This document shows, one piece after another, positions 24,279 to 32,849 of a stretch of DNA of 64,000 bases (position 1 is the first letter of the stretch; each line of letters opens with the position of its first letter). Origin of the DNA: NORP110 sp051251595 (GTDB lineage: Bacteria; Pseudomonadota; Alphaproteobacteria; Rhodobacterales; Rhodobacteraceae); contig JBPOFA010000010.1 in assembly GCA_051251595.1 (NCBI GenBank), forward strand, positions 115,678-179,677, given 5' to 3'. The notes beneath the pieces were generated by a model. The model did no database searches, was not told the DNA's origin, and was given only the letters and a program-made list of their open reading frames with translations. A program made the translations under genes and the position numbers.

Positions 24279-25480
24279 TGATTGGGATCTCCGATCCTCC
24301 ACTTGCCGGCACCCGCGTTCTGTCGGTCGAGCAATATGGCGCGGGCCCTTTTGCCTCGATGTATCTGGCCGATATGGGTGCTGAGGTAATAAAGATCGAA
24401 AGCCCGGCCACGGGCGGCGACAGCAGCCGTGCGTCTGGTCCACATTTTCTGGGCGATGGCGACAGCCATTTTTTTCAAACCTTCAATCTGGGCAAAAAGA
24501 GCCTTGCTCTGGACCTGCGACACCCGCGTGGCAAAGAGGTATTGCACCGTTTGGTCGCAGGCGCGGATGCATTGCTGAACAACCTGCGCGGCGATCAGCC
24601 TGGCAAGCTTGGGCTGACCTATGCCGATCTGTTGGACTACAATCCCAGTGTCGTTTGCGCCCATCTGTCGGGCTACGGCCGGCAGGGCGCGCGGGCGACG
24701 TGGCCGGCGTATGACTATCTCATGCAGGCCGAGGCTGGGTATCTTTCCCTGACAGGCGAGCCCGATGGCCCGATGACACGGATGGGTTTGTCCGTGGTCG
24801 ATTATCTGACCGGGATTACAACCGCCTTTGCCGTAACCGCCGCCTTTGTGGGGGCGCTGCGCACCGGCAAGGGCCGCGATGTGGATGTCACGCTCTACGA
24901 TGTGGCGATGCATCAGCTGACCTACCCTGCGACGTGGTACATGAATGAAGGCGACGTGGTGGACCGCCGCCCCCGCAGTGGCCACCCCTCTGTAGTGCCG
25001 TGCGAGACGTTTCCTACCGCTGACGGCCATATATTTGTGATGTGTGTCCTGCCAAAGTTCTGGGTGCAATTATGCCAGATCCTCGGTTTGCCAGAACTGC
25101 CCGAAGACCCCCGCTTTGTGACCCCCGTTAATCGTCTTGAGAACCGCGACGCGCTGAGCGCGCTGCTGGATGCGGCCTTCGGTCAAGAGCGCACCTCGAG
25201 TTGGATGAGCAAGCTGGCAGGGCGTGTACCTGCCGCTCCGGTCCTGACGCTAGCCGAGGCGCTGGACAATCCCTATTTCGCGCAGAACGAGGGCATCCAG
25301 TCGATTGACCACCCCGACCGGCCCGGCCTGCGAGTCCTCTCCAGCCCGATCCGGCTGGACGGGCAACGGGCTACGGCGACCCCTGCCCCAAAGCGCGGCG
25401 CTGATACAGACGCCGTTCTGCGCAGCGCGGGGTTTCGTGACGACGATATTGCCGCGCTGCGCGCAGATAAGGTGATCTGA
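24278..25480 (+). CDS. CaiB/BaiF-type class III CoA-transferase, 400 aa
   Basis: Family III CoA-transferase, moving CoA between carboxylic acids. The N-terminal Rossmann half reads GTRVLSVEQYGAGPFASMYL and ADMGAEVIKIESP; the catalytic-Asp region is MGLSVVDYLTGITTAF (~163-178, Asp near 169). NLGKKSLALDLRHPRGKEVL is the conserved CoA segment. It could activate itaconate, mesaconate or a related acid using succinyl-CoA. It starts on the last base of the acyl-CoA dehydrogenase gene and stops 1 base before the second CaiB gene. The presence of two paralogues may mean a heteromer or two substrates. Confidence 0.94.
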   Translation: MIGISDPPLAGTRVLSVEQYGAGPFASMYLADMGAEVIKIESPATGGDSSRASGPHFLGDGDSHFFQTFNLGKKSLALDLRHPRGKEVLHRLVAGADALLNNLRGDQPGKLGLTYADLLDYNPSVVCAHLSGYGRQGARATWPAYDYLMQAEAGYLSLTGEPDGPMTRMGLSVVDYLTGITTAFAVTAAFVGALRTGKGRDVDVTLYDVAMHQLTYPATWYMNEGDVVDRRPRSGHPSVVPCETFPTADGHIFVMCVLPKFWVQLCQILGLPELPEDPRFVTPVNRLENRDALSALLDAAFGQERTSSWMSKLAGRVPAAPVLTLAEALDNPYFAQNEGIQSIDHPDRPGLRVLSSPIRLDGQRATATPAPKRGADTDAVLRSAGFRDDDIAALRADKVI

Positions 25481-25481
25481 G

Positions 25482-26597
25482 ATGAAGATGGCTGGCTACC
25501 GCATCCTAGACCTTAGCCTTTATTTGCCAGGGCCGATGCTGACACAGACCTTGGCCGATCACGGGGCCGACGTCATCAAGATCGAACCGCCGACGGGTGA
25601 GCCTGTCCGCAAGGTCGGTTATGTTGAAGGCGGGGCCACGACGTGGTTTCGCAATACCCACCGCGGGAAACGCTCTATCGTTTTGGACTTGAAATCGCCC
25701 AAGGATCATGCGGTGTTCATGGAACTCTGCCGCAGTGCAGACGTGGTTATCGAGGCCTTTCGGCCCGGCGTGGTAGATCGCCTCGGCGTTGGTCCAGACG
25801 CTGTCATGGCGGTGAACCCGAGGGCTGTCTATTGCTCTATCGCCGCTTTCGGTCAGACCGGACCAGAGGCGAAGCGTCCGGCCCATGACCTTTCGATCGA
25901 GGCGCTCGCGGGCGTCGTGTCGCTCAACCTTGGCCGTGATGGGCATCCAGTGAACCCGCATATGCCGGTGGCGGATGTGGCGGGATCCATGACCGCGCTT
26001 GCCGCAATCCTGATGGCGCTTTTGCGCCGGGAAAAAACCGACAAAGGCGATGTGATCGACATCTCAATGCAGGATTCCACGATGGCGTGGTTGCCTAATG
26101 TGGTCGGCCCAGTCTTTGCCGAGGACCGCGCACCTCTCATCGCCAATGAGCGCAGTTTTGGCGGTTATGCCTTTTTCTCGATTTACGAGACAGCAGACGG
26201 GCGGCACCTGACGCTGGGTGGGGTCGAGCCGAAATTCGCCCGTAATTTACTGACCGATCTGGGTCGATCGGACCTGATCGACGCGGCCACCAGCCCGCCG
26301 GGGCCTACGCAAGAGCCCGCCACGGCCTTCCTCCGCGAGACCTTTGCCAAAGAAACGTTGGCATATTGGACAGAGTGGTTCGATGGGCGGGATGTGTGTT
26401 TCGCCCCTGTGCTGAACCTGCACGAAGCATGGCATTCTCCGCAGGTCGCCGCCCGCGAGATGCTGTTAACCGACGCGGAGGGCAGCCGCCATATCGGCAC
26501 CCCAATCAAGTATCGCGACGAACCAGGCCGGCCCGATCTGAGCCTGCCCGACCTCGACGAACACGGGGCCGAGATCCGCGCGGAGGCGCGCCGCTGA
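25482..26597 (+). CDS. CaiB/BaiF-type class III CoA-transferase, 371 aa
   Basis: Second class III CoA-transferase of the operon, divergent from the first. It shows MAGYRILDLSLYLPGPMLTQ, HGADVIKIEPPTGEPVRK, the segment THRGKRSIVLDLKSPKDH and the catalytic-Asp region HMPVADVAGSMTALAAILMA (~163-182). The C-terminal DEPGRPDLSLPDLDEHGAEI is typical. Last gene of the rightward operon; it converges on the GntR gene with only 7 bases between stop codons, and no terminator is obvious there. Likely another acid/CoA exchange in the same pathway. Confidence 0.94.
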   Translation: MKMAGYRILDLSLYLPGPMLTQTLADHGADVIKIEPPTGEPVRKVGYVEGGATTWFRNTHRGKRSIVLDLKSPKDHAVFMELCRSADVVIEAFRPGVVDRLGVGPDAVMAVNPRAVYCSIAAFGQTGPEAKRPAHDLSIEALAGVVSLNLGRDGHPVNPHMPVADVAGSMTALAAILMALLRREKTDKGDVIDISMQDSTMAWLPNVVGPVFAEDRAPLIANERSFGGYAFFSIYETADGRHLTLGGVEPKFARNLLTDLGRSDLIDAATSPPGPTQEPATAFLRETFAKETLAYWTEWFDGRDVCFAPVLNLHEAWHSPQVAAREMLLTDAEGSRHIGTPIKYRDEPGRPDLSLPDLDEHGAEIRAEARR

Positions 26598-26604
26598 TGC
26601 TAGT

Positions 26605-27375
26605 TCAGGTCCAGGATCCCTTAGTGTTCTCGCGCTGTAAGTGCATGGTATAGGAAAATCGGTCCGCCGGGTGATAGTTGACTGAGGCGAGGAATACCGT
26701 CCCGTCAGTGCCTAGATAGCGACGGCAGACTTGCACAGCCATGTCGGACATCGTCTTGCCCAATGACTTTGCTGCCTGCGCCGTCATTGGTGTGACGGTG
26801 ATGTCTTGTACCACCTCGAAAACTTCGACTCCGAAACGGTCCTCAATATAGCGGTAGATCGCGCCCGGTCGCTCGGCCAGATCGTCGGCGATGCTCGCGT
26901 AGGCTGCGTTGACTATTACGGTGGAATCGCAAATCGGAATGTCTTCGTCGCGTTCAAGCCTCAGGCCACGCACGATCAACCATTCTGCGCCGTTACCGAC
27001 AATTTCTGGGAAGAACGTCGGTTCTGGCACAGCCACCGACATATCCCGGATGACAAACCGTGTGTCGCTGGCATATTGGAACAACTGGTCTAGCGACCGC
27101 ATCGCATGGACGTAGTTCTGGTGCGGCTCAGCGGCCAAAACCCGGCTGCCGGAACCTTGCCGCCGCTGGATCAGCCTGGCATCGGTCAGCAGACGGAGCG
27201 CCTCGCGTACGGTGTGGCGGCTAATATTGAACTCTTCACAAAGCTCGCCCTCGGTCGGCAAGAGTGCTCCAACGGCGTAATCTCCACGCCCAATCCGGTC
27301 GCGCAGACGATCACCGATGCGCAAGTATTGCGGGCGGTCGGATGCGAACTTTCTGTCCTTAAGCGGCCCGGTCAT
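26605..27375 (-). CDS. GntR-family regulator with UTRA domain, 256 aa
   Basis: HutC-type regulator. The winged helix-turn-helix is clear: RPQYLRIGDRLRDRI, then GALLPTEGELCEEFNISRHT and VREALRLLTDARLIQRRQGS (~15-80). The rest is a UTRA effector-binding domain (FLPEI-like IRDMSVAVPEPTFF, IYRYIEDRFGVEVFEVVQDI, MAVQVCRRYLGTDGTVFLAS). It is the last gene of an operon whose promoter holds a copy of the shared palindrome and overlaps its upstream gene by 4 bp, so it probably represses its own operon and the two others until an intermediate binds UTRA. It is the only transcription factor inside the island. Confidence 0.93.
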   Translation of the reverse strand: MTGPLKDRKFASDRPQYLRIGDRLRDRIGRGDYAVGALLPTEGELCEEFNISRHTVREALRLLTDARLIQRRQGSGSRVLAAEPHQNYVHAMRSLDQLFQYASDTRFVIRDMSVAVPEPTFFPEIVGNGAEWLIVRGLRLERDEDIPICDSTVIVNAAYASIADDLAERPGAIYRYIEDRFGVEVFEVVQDITVTPMTAQAAKSLGKTMSDMAVQVCRRYLGTDGTVFLASVNYHPADRFSYTMHLQRENTKGSWT

Positions 27376-28598
27376 CGCGCCGCCCGCATCAGATCATCGC
27401 GAAAGGCCGGGTCAGCGATTGCAATCAGGAGCGCGCGGCGGGTGTCTAGGTCCGCCTCGCGCAGATCGGCCACGCCGTGCTCTGTTACCACGACGTCGAC
27501 GTCGGAACGAGCCACGGAGACGGGAGTGCCTTGCGCCAGTTGCGGTACGATCCGGCTGACCGTCCCGCGCCTAGCTGTGGAGGGCAGTGCCGTAATCGCC
27601 AAGCCGCCCAACGACGCTCGTGCCCCCCGAATGAAATCAATCATGCCACCCTGCCCGCTGCTTTGATTCCCGTTCAGGTACTCTACATTGACCTGTCCGG
27701 TCAAATCGACTTCGAGGCACGAATTTACGCAAGTCATTCCCGGAATGGCAGAGAGGATGCCGATATCGTGAGTTTTCTCGACCGGTGCAAAGCGGACCTG
27801 TCCCGCGCGGCCCAACCTGTCGTAGAACGCGCGGCTGCCCAGCGCCACACCGGTGGTTACGCCGCGCAGGAACCCGCCCGCTTCGACCGTCTCGATCACA
27901 CCGTCCGAGATCATGCCGCCATGAAAGCCGAGATCATCCCGCCCCTGGACCGCCTGAAGGACAGCCGCTTGCAAGGAGCCGAGGCCCAATTGCAGGCTGC
28001 CCCCTTCGGGTATGAGGTTTGCGATTCGCGCGGCGATCTGTTTGCTGATGGGGTCCGGTGGGTTGCTTGGCAGTTCCGGCAAGGGAGCTGAGGCTTCGGC
28101 CAGAGCCTCGAACCGCGCCACTGGCAGCCTTGGTGCGCCCGGCGGATCAGGCATGTTCGGATTGACCAAGCCGATGAGCCGCGCCCCCGCCGCGATTGCC
28201 GCCGGGGCGAAATCTGCGCAGAATCCAAGGCCGATACTGCCATCCTGCGGTGGAGGGACTGTGATGACCACCAAATCGACCACTCCGCGCCGCGCCAACC
28301 GCTTGTAGAACGCAGTATAGTGCATCGGCAGATGCGCGACATGCCCCACCGCCCGATCCGATCGCAGCCCCGCTGTGACAAAGACCGTCTCGACCGTTCC
28401 GCCATGACCGAGTGCCGAATAATCTCTATCATTCACCCCCGGAATAAAGGCCCCGGTCAGAGTGACGCCCTGCCAAAGCTCTGGGTCGCCGGCCACGGCG
28501 TCGAGCATCTCGACAGGGTCGGCTGTGCATCCACCCAATAGGATGCGGTTTGCCGAGCGGGCAGCCTCAGCGGCAGCTTTGGGCGTCAGATAGGCGAT
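27372..28598 (-). CDS. Acetyl-CoA hydrolase/transferase-like CoA-transferase, ~408 aa, odd start
   Basis: Family I-type CoA-transferase related to 4-hydroxybutyrate CoA-transferase and acetyl-CoA hydrolase. It shows GAFIPGVNDRDYSALG, IANLIPEGGSLQLGLGSLQA, the GMISDGVIETVE stretch, and CLEVDLTGQVNVEYLNGNQS followed by SGQGGMIDFIRGA near the C-terminus. Homology-like sequence (IAYLTPKAAAEAARSANRIL) extends upstream of the first accepted start codon, a TTG at 28538. A strong site, GGGGAGGA, lies 6 bases before an in-frame ATC at 28596-28598, where a start is expected; CTG at 28589 is another choice. So it either has a non-standard start or the start is mutated. It overlaps gntR by 4 bp. Confidence 0.82.
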   Translation of the reverse strand: MAYLTPKAAAEAARSANRILLGGCTADPVEMLDAVAGDPELWQGVTLTGAFIPGVNDRDYSALGHGGTVETVFVTAGLRSDRAVGHVAHLPMHYTAFYKRLARRGVVDLVVITVPPPQDGSIGLGFCADFAPAAIAAGARLIGLVNPNMPDPPGAPRLPVARFEALAEASAPLPELPSNPPDPISKQIAARIANLIPEGGSLQLGLGSLQAAVLQAVQGRDDLGFHGGMISDGVIETVEAGGFLRGVTTGVALGSRAFYDRLGRAGQVRFAPVEKTHDIGILSAIPGMTCVNSCLEVDLTGQVNVEYLNGNQSSGQGGMIDFIRGARASLGGLAITALPSTARRGTVSRIVPQLAQGTPVSVARSDVDVVVTEHGVADLREADLDTRRALLIAIADPAFRDDLMRAAR

Positions 28599-28620
28599 GG
28601 TGCATCCTCCCCATTGCGCG

Positions 28621-29943
28621 TCAGTCCTTGTGATCCGGTTGCCAAATTGGCGGCAATCCTTTCATCAACTGGCCGATGGCGACCAGACTCAGATCACTCT
28701 GTTTCGGGCCAATGATTTGCGCGGCACAGGGGAGCCCACCGTCTCGCGCAATGATTGGCAGGGTCATTGCTGGCGCACCAGCCACATTCGCGAGGGCGGT
28801 AAAATCGGCCTGCCCCGGCGGCACAGGGGTGTCGTGGGCAAAGGCACGTTGCGGGGCGGTTGGCAGGACGATCCCGTCGAGTCCATGGATCGCGACCTCG
28901 AAGGCGATGGCGAGCTGTTGCAACTGTTGATAGGCTCGCGCAATCCGGCCCGCATTTGCGCGCCTGCCATAGTCGAGCATCGCCCGGAAGACGTCTGACA
29001 GGCCCGGCCCGTCGACTGCTGCGCCGAGCACTTCGGCACCTTCGACTTCTGAAATCAGCAGCCCCGCCCGGCGCAAAGCCCCCGGCGACCAGCCTGCCAC
29101 TTCGGTGGGCACCAGCACCGCACCTGCTGCCGTCAGGCTGGATGTGAAATCGGCGAAGGCGTCGAGTACCGCAGGCTCGCAGTCAGACAGCGCGGCCGCA
29201 TCAGGCACGCCGAACCGCAGACCTACCAAAGTTTTGGGTGCCGTTCCTTCGCCTTGCAGCACACCGCTCATTGGGTCTGCTGCATCCGGTCCGCTCATCG
29301 CCGCTAAGACTGCGCCCAGTGTGGCCGCATCGCGTGCCAGCGGCCCGATGGTGTCGAGGGTCCATGACAAGTGCACCAGCCCAGTCACTGGCACCCGGCC
29401 TCGCGTGGGTTTTAGCGCCCAAAGCCCGCAATAGGCCGCGGGAATTCGTACCGATCCCATCGTGTCGGTGCCCAAGGTCCATGGCACCATGCCAGCCGCG
29501 ACCGCCGCAGCCGATCCTCCGCTGGAGCCGCCGGGGGTATAGCGCGGCTTCAACGGATTTATGCACCGCCCCCAGAATGGGTTGTCTGTGGTGGCCCCGA
29601 GCGCCCCTTCGTGCATGTTTAGCGTACCGATCAGGACCGCACCCGCAGCCTTGAGCCGAGCGACGACTGTTGAGTCGGCGGTGGCGGGCGTATCAAAGAC
29701 CGTAGTGCCGCAGCGTGTGGGCAGTCCTACGACCGCGATATTGTCCTTGACTGCGAAGGGTAATCCGTCGAGCGGGCCGAGGCTGGCCCCTGCCGCCCGC
29801 CGAGCATCGCTGGCGCGGGCGGCGGCGCGGGCGCTGTCGGGTAGCGTCGTGACGAAGGCCCGGATGTCACCGTCAACCGCTGCGATCCGGGCGAACGCTG
29901 TTTCGGTAGCGGCCACCGACAACATATCCGAGCCAACCGTCAC
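28621..29943 (-). CDS. Amidase signature family protein, 440 aa
   Basis: Hydrolase of the Ser-cisSer-Lys amidase family, cutting C-N amide bonds. The catalytic Lys is in LPFAVKDNIAV (~70), the cis-Ser in the Gly/Ser loop PGGSSGGSAAAVAAGM and the nucleophile in the following GTDTMGSVRIPAAYCG. The GTG at 29943 is chosen because it overlaps the stop of the upstream ligase gene (GTGA, 4 bp); ATG 29925 is the alternative. A longer upstream frame is only shadow of the ligase. Together with the PuuE-like hydrolase it suggests that the imported compound contains amide or imide nitrogen. Confidence 0.92.
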   Translation of the reverse strand: MTVGSDMLSVAATETAFARIAAVDGDIRAFVTTLPDSARAAARASDARRAAGASLGPLDGLPFAVKDNIAVVGLPTRCGTTVFDTPATADSTVVARLKAAGAVLIGTLNMHEGALGATTDNPFWGRCINPLKPRYTPGGSSGGSAAAVAAGMVPWTLGTDTMGSVRIPAAYCGLWALKPTRGRVPVTGLVHLSWTLDTIGPLARDAATLGAVLAAMSGPDAADPMSGVLQGEGTAPKTLVGLRFGVPDAAALSDCEPAVLDAFADFTSSLTAAGAVLVPTEVAGWSPGALRRAGLLISEVEGAEVLGAAVDGPGLSDVFRAMLDYGRRANAGRIARAYQQLQQLAIAFEVAIHGLDGIVLPTAPQRAFAHDTPVPPGQADFTALANVAGAPAMTLPIIARDGGLPCAAQIIGPKQSDLSLVAIGQLMKGLPPIWQPDHKD

Positions 29944-31331
29944 TCGACGACTCGTGTGATCAGGCGGATCGGCTTTTGACGTTTCTCGATCTGGGTCAGT
30001 TCGGCCAGTGCGCCGGGAGCAGCGAGTTCGACGCCGATTTCGACCCCCAAACGCTGTTTGAGAAGCGCCTTGTAGGCCGACACATCGCGGGCAGTATCTC
30101 CCATCGTCTCGATATTTAGGACCATCTCGTCGCGCCCATCTTGGCGGGTGACGATGCAAACGTAGTCGTTTAGCAGGTTTGGGTCGCTCTCGGTTAGGAT
30201 CACACCAAGCCCGGTGGGATAGATGTTGATCCCGCGCAGTTTGACCATGTTGTCGCTGCGCCCCTGAAAACCGACAATCCGGCGCAGGGTCAATCCGCTG
30301 GGCGAAGGATCAGTCCGGAACGCGGAAACGTCGTGAGTGTTGAACCGGATGATCGGAAAGACGTCGTCCTTGTAGAGGCAGGTCACCGCCATATCACCGC
30401 TTTCGCCGTCCGGCAGAGGTGCCCCTGTATCCACATCGAGGATCTCGAGATACTGCGCATCTTCTTGGACGTACATGCCCGCGTGATCCGGCCCCTCACC
30501 CGCGATGGCCCCGGTGTCGCCGACGCCATACCAGTCATAGACTTCGGCCCCGCCCCACGCCTTGGAGATCGCCTCGCGCGCCTCGGCCCCCATATGACCC
30601 GAGATCACGCGGATATTGATGTCGCGGCCCGGCTCGAGTCCCTCTTTGCGGGCCACTCCGGCCAGATAGGTGATGTAGTCTCCAAAGCCCACGATGGCGG
30701 TGACGCCAAAGTCTTTCATCAGGCTAACCTGGTTGGCAGAGCGGGTTTCGATCCCCGTGCCTGCGGTCAGCAATTGCGCGCCGGTCCAGTGCAGGATCGC
30801 CTCGCGCACATAATGGCCGCCATTGACCATGCCGTGCCCGTAGACCGAGTGCATCACATCGTCACGCCGGATTCCCTGCATCGCATAAAAGCGCGCCAGT
30901 AGTAGGTTTTGGATTTCTCGGCTTTTGGGGCCAAAGAGCAGTGGCTGCGGCCGCCCCGTCGTGCCGCTGGTAGTTTGAAACACCAGTGGTGGACGGTCCT
31001 TGGCGGCGTAGGTGTCGAGCCCGTGGAAATCACCGATCGGCGGATGCGCTTCGACCGATGCCATCAGGTCTTCTTTGGAATAGGGCGGCAGCTTGCCGAT
31101 ATCGTCGATGGATGTGATATCCAAAGGCGTGACGCCCGCAGCGCCCCAATGCCGTTGGTAGAACGGGATCTTCCAAGCGAAAGCCACCAACTTGAGGAAC
31201 CGCTCGTTCTGCAACGCGCGCAATTTATCGCGCGGCATCTTCGCGATATCGTCGACGAAGGTTTCCGGGCGGCCGTAATCGGCGATCATCGTCTCGTAAT
31301 TCATGGCATCAAAATAGGACGTTTGGGACAT
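29940..31331 (-). CDS. PaaK-like phenylacetate-CoA ligase family protein, 463 aa
   Basis: AMP-forming acyl-CoA ligase of the PaaK branch. The P-loop-like motif is VFQTTSGTTGRPQPLLFG (~113-130). Further marks: FGDYITYLAGVARKEGLEP, YDWYGVGDTGAIAGEGPD, the hinge region RRIVGFQGRSDNMVKLRGIN and IYPTGLGVILTE. PaaK relatives activate aryl-acetic and other carboxylic acids; the acid here is unknown. It shares a base with the upstream MmgE/PrpD stop and overlaps the amidase start by 4 bp. It provides an ATP-dependent CoA activation besides the three CoA-transferases of the island. Confidence 0.92.
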   Translation of the reverse strand: MSQTSYFDAMNYETMIADYGRPETFVDDIAKMPRDKLRALQNERFLKLVAFAWKIPFYQRHWGAAGVTPLDITSIDDIGKLPPYSKEDLMASVEAHPPIGDFHGLDTYAAKDRPPLVFQTTSGTTGRPQPLLFGPKSREIQNLLLARFYAMQGIRRDDVMHSVYGHGMVNGGHYVREAILHWTGAQLLTAGTGIETRSANQVSLMKDFGVTAIVGFGDYITYLAGVARKEGLEPGRDINIRVISGHMGAEAREAISKAWGGAEVYDWYGVGDTGAIAGEGPDHAGMYVQEDAQYLEILDVDTGAPLPDGESGDMAVTCLYKDDVFPIIRFNTHDVSAFRTDPSPSGLTLRRIVGFQGRSDNMVKLRGINIYPTGLGVILTESDPNLLNDYVCIVTRQDGRDEMVLNIETMGDTARDVSAYKALLKQRLGVEIGVELAAPGALAELTQIEKRQKPIRLITRVVE

Positions 31332-32668
31332 CAGTCTTCCTTGGTCAAAGGCGCAGGCAGATCTGCGAGTAAGGCGCGCAGAGCATAGGCGCCGGTCTGA
31401 GTATCAAGTGCTGCGGTTTGCAGGGGGCGTGGGTCCACGCCCCCTGCCTCGGCAAGCATCTGGAATTTTGTCGTGATCGCGTCGGCGGACATGGGGTTTT
31501 CGGTGTCGCCCCAAGCATCGGGGATATGGACGAAGGTTTCCGAGCCTTGAGCAGTCACCCGCAACCGCGCGCCGAAATGCGCGGGATAGGCGGCGGTCAT
31601 GGCCGGGTCTTCGACCACCTCGCAGATCTCGCGGAGGACAGTGTATCTGGGCAGGCCGAGCGCCGCGGTCTCAAACCCGGCAGGCGTTGGCGGACCGTCG
31701 GCGAGGGCAACGGCGACCACGTGTTGCAAACTGAACCGTGCCGCCGCCGGGTCAGTGGGAGTGGGGCGGTCGCAGAACAGGATAGCGTCGGCATAGGTCT
31801 CGATCACGATCCGTACCGGTTTGCCGAGCCCCTTGTCGGCAAAGGCCAAGGCCGCATCAATGGCTGCGTGCGCATGACGACATGCGGGCCACGGTTTAAA
31901 CGAGGTCTCTAGCAGCGCCCAAGGTCCGGGGTGCAGCAGGGACTCTGGGCTGCCCCCCGGCGCGAGACCGGCATAAAAGCCCTGCAGGCCTTCGAGGATG
32001 CGCAGCGGACCAGCGATCCCTGCCGCAGCGGCCAAGGCTGCCTGAACGCCACGCCGGGCAGCCTCTGCCACGTGCAGATGCTTTGTTGCGCCTGGTTCGT
32101 TTCGGCATTCCCACAGCCCGCCCGAGGTCGAGAGCGCGTGGGCCATCGCCCATTGCGTGCGTTCGGTGTCCAGATCGAGCATCCATGCCGCGGCGACCGC
32201 CGATCCAAGCCCGCCGCAAGTCGAGGTATTGTGGAATTTTGCGTAGTGCTCCTGCGCAACAGATTTGCCCAGCCGGACCATAGCCTCATAACCGCGTAGG
32301 GCGGCTTCAGGTGCGCGGGAGGCCGTATCAGCCGTGGCAGTCGCCACCACCGCAGGCCAGATTACCGGCCCCGGGTGCAAGATGGCGGTGCGGTGCACGT
32401 CGTCCATCTCAAGCAGGCTACCGAAGCTGCCCAAGGCAAAGGCATAGTCAGCAGTGCTGCGCCCGCTGGCCGAAAGCGGATGCCCCACCGCCCCGCCTGC
32501 CCGCGCCATCGCCTGCCCTGTCTCGGTAACTGAACCGGCAAGCGCGCAGCCAAGCCAATCCAGCAAGTGGAGCGCTGCCGCTTCATTATCCTTCGGCGAT
32601 GGGCTGTTCGCTATGACGGCAAGCAATTGGCCGGTCAATGAGGCTTGGTTTGCAGATGGCAAAGACAT
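31331..32668 (-). CDS. MmgE/PrpD family protein, 445 aa
   Basis: Second island member of the 2-methylcitrate dehydratase superfamily, only distantly like the one at 20329. Marks: HLLDWLGCALAGSVTETGQA, the EMDDVHRTAILHPGPVIWPA segment (~90-110) with Asp-Asp-x-His, GLGSAVAAAWMLDLDTERTQ and SFKPWPACRHAHAAIDAAL. The ATG at 32668 is chosen because a longer frame would begin upstream of the operator and promoter. First gene of the second leftward operon, with an operator 21-36 bases upstream. It might be a dehydratase, epimerase or decarboxylase on a tricarboxylate-like acid. Confidence 0.92.
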   Translation of the reverse strand: MSLPSANQASLTGQLLAVIANSPSPKDNEAAALHLLDWLGCALAGSVTETGQAMARAGGAVGHPLSASGRSTADYAFALGSFGSLLEMDDVHRTAILHPGPVIWPAVVATATADTASRAPEAALRGYEAMVRLGKSVAQEHYAKFHNTSTCGGLGSAVAAAWMLDLDTERTQWAMAHALSTSGGLWECRNEPGATKHLHVAEAARRGVQAALAAAAGIAGPLRILEGLQGFYAGLAPGGSPESLLHPGPWALLETSFKPWPACRHAHAAIDAALAFADKGLGKPVRIVIETYADAILFCDRPTPTDPAAARFSLQHVVAVALADGPPTPAGFETAALGLPRYTVLREICEVVEDPAMTAAYPAHFGARLRVTAQGSETFVHIPDAWGDTENPMSADAITTKFQMLAEAGGVDPRPLQTAALDTQTGAYALRALLADLPAPLTKED

Positions 32669-32688
32669 ACGGAGTGCGGTCCCGGATA

Positions 32689-32729
32689 ATTTGTCCGGAC
32701 ATATTTGAACGGTTCCGTCGCTTTGACAA
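32689..32729 (-). promoter_or_regulatory. Promoter and operator of the second leftward operon
   Basis: Reading leftward: -35 TTGTCA (32729-32724), 17 bases, -10 AAATAT (32706-32701), then the palindrome at 32704-32689. On the plus strand it is ATTTGTCCGGACATAT, one base off the perfect 16-mer found twice near 18.1-18.3 kb. The operator covers the -10, so it likely represses the operon that ends with the GntR gene (autoregulation). Confidence 0.8.
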
Positions 32730-32849
32730 GTGGAATCGCGGTTTGCGGTTTGCAGACACTCGGCGCCGCCCAAACTCTACCCTATCGTTCAGCTTCCCAC
32801 CCCATGCTCCAAAGAAACTACGCCGAATACAGCATCATATTGTTCTTGA

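Noticed and set aside
27688..27704. TTGACCTGTCCGGTCAA as a possible fourth regulator site
   Set aside because: It lies inside the CoA-transferase gene, encodes a conserved stretch (DLTGQV) and shares only TGTCCGG with the operator; no promoter is next to it.
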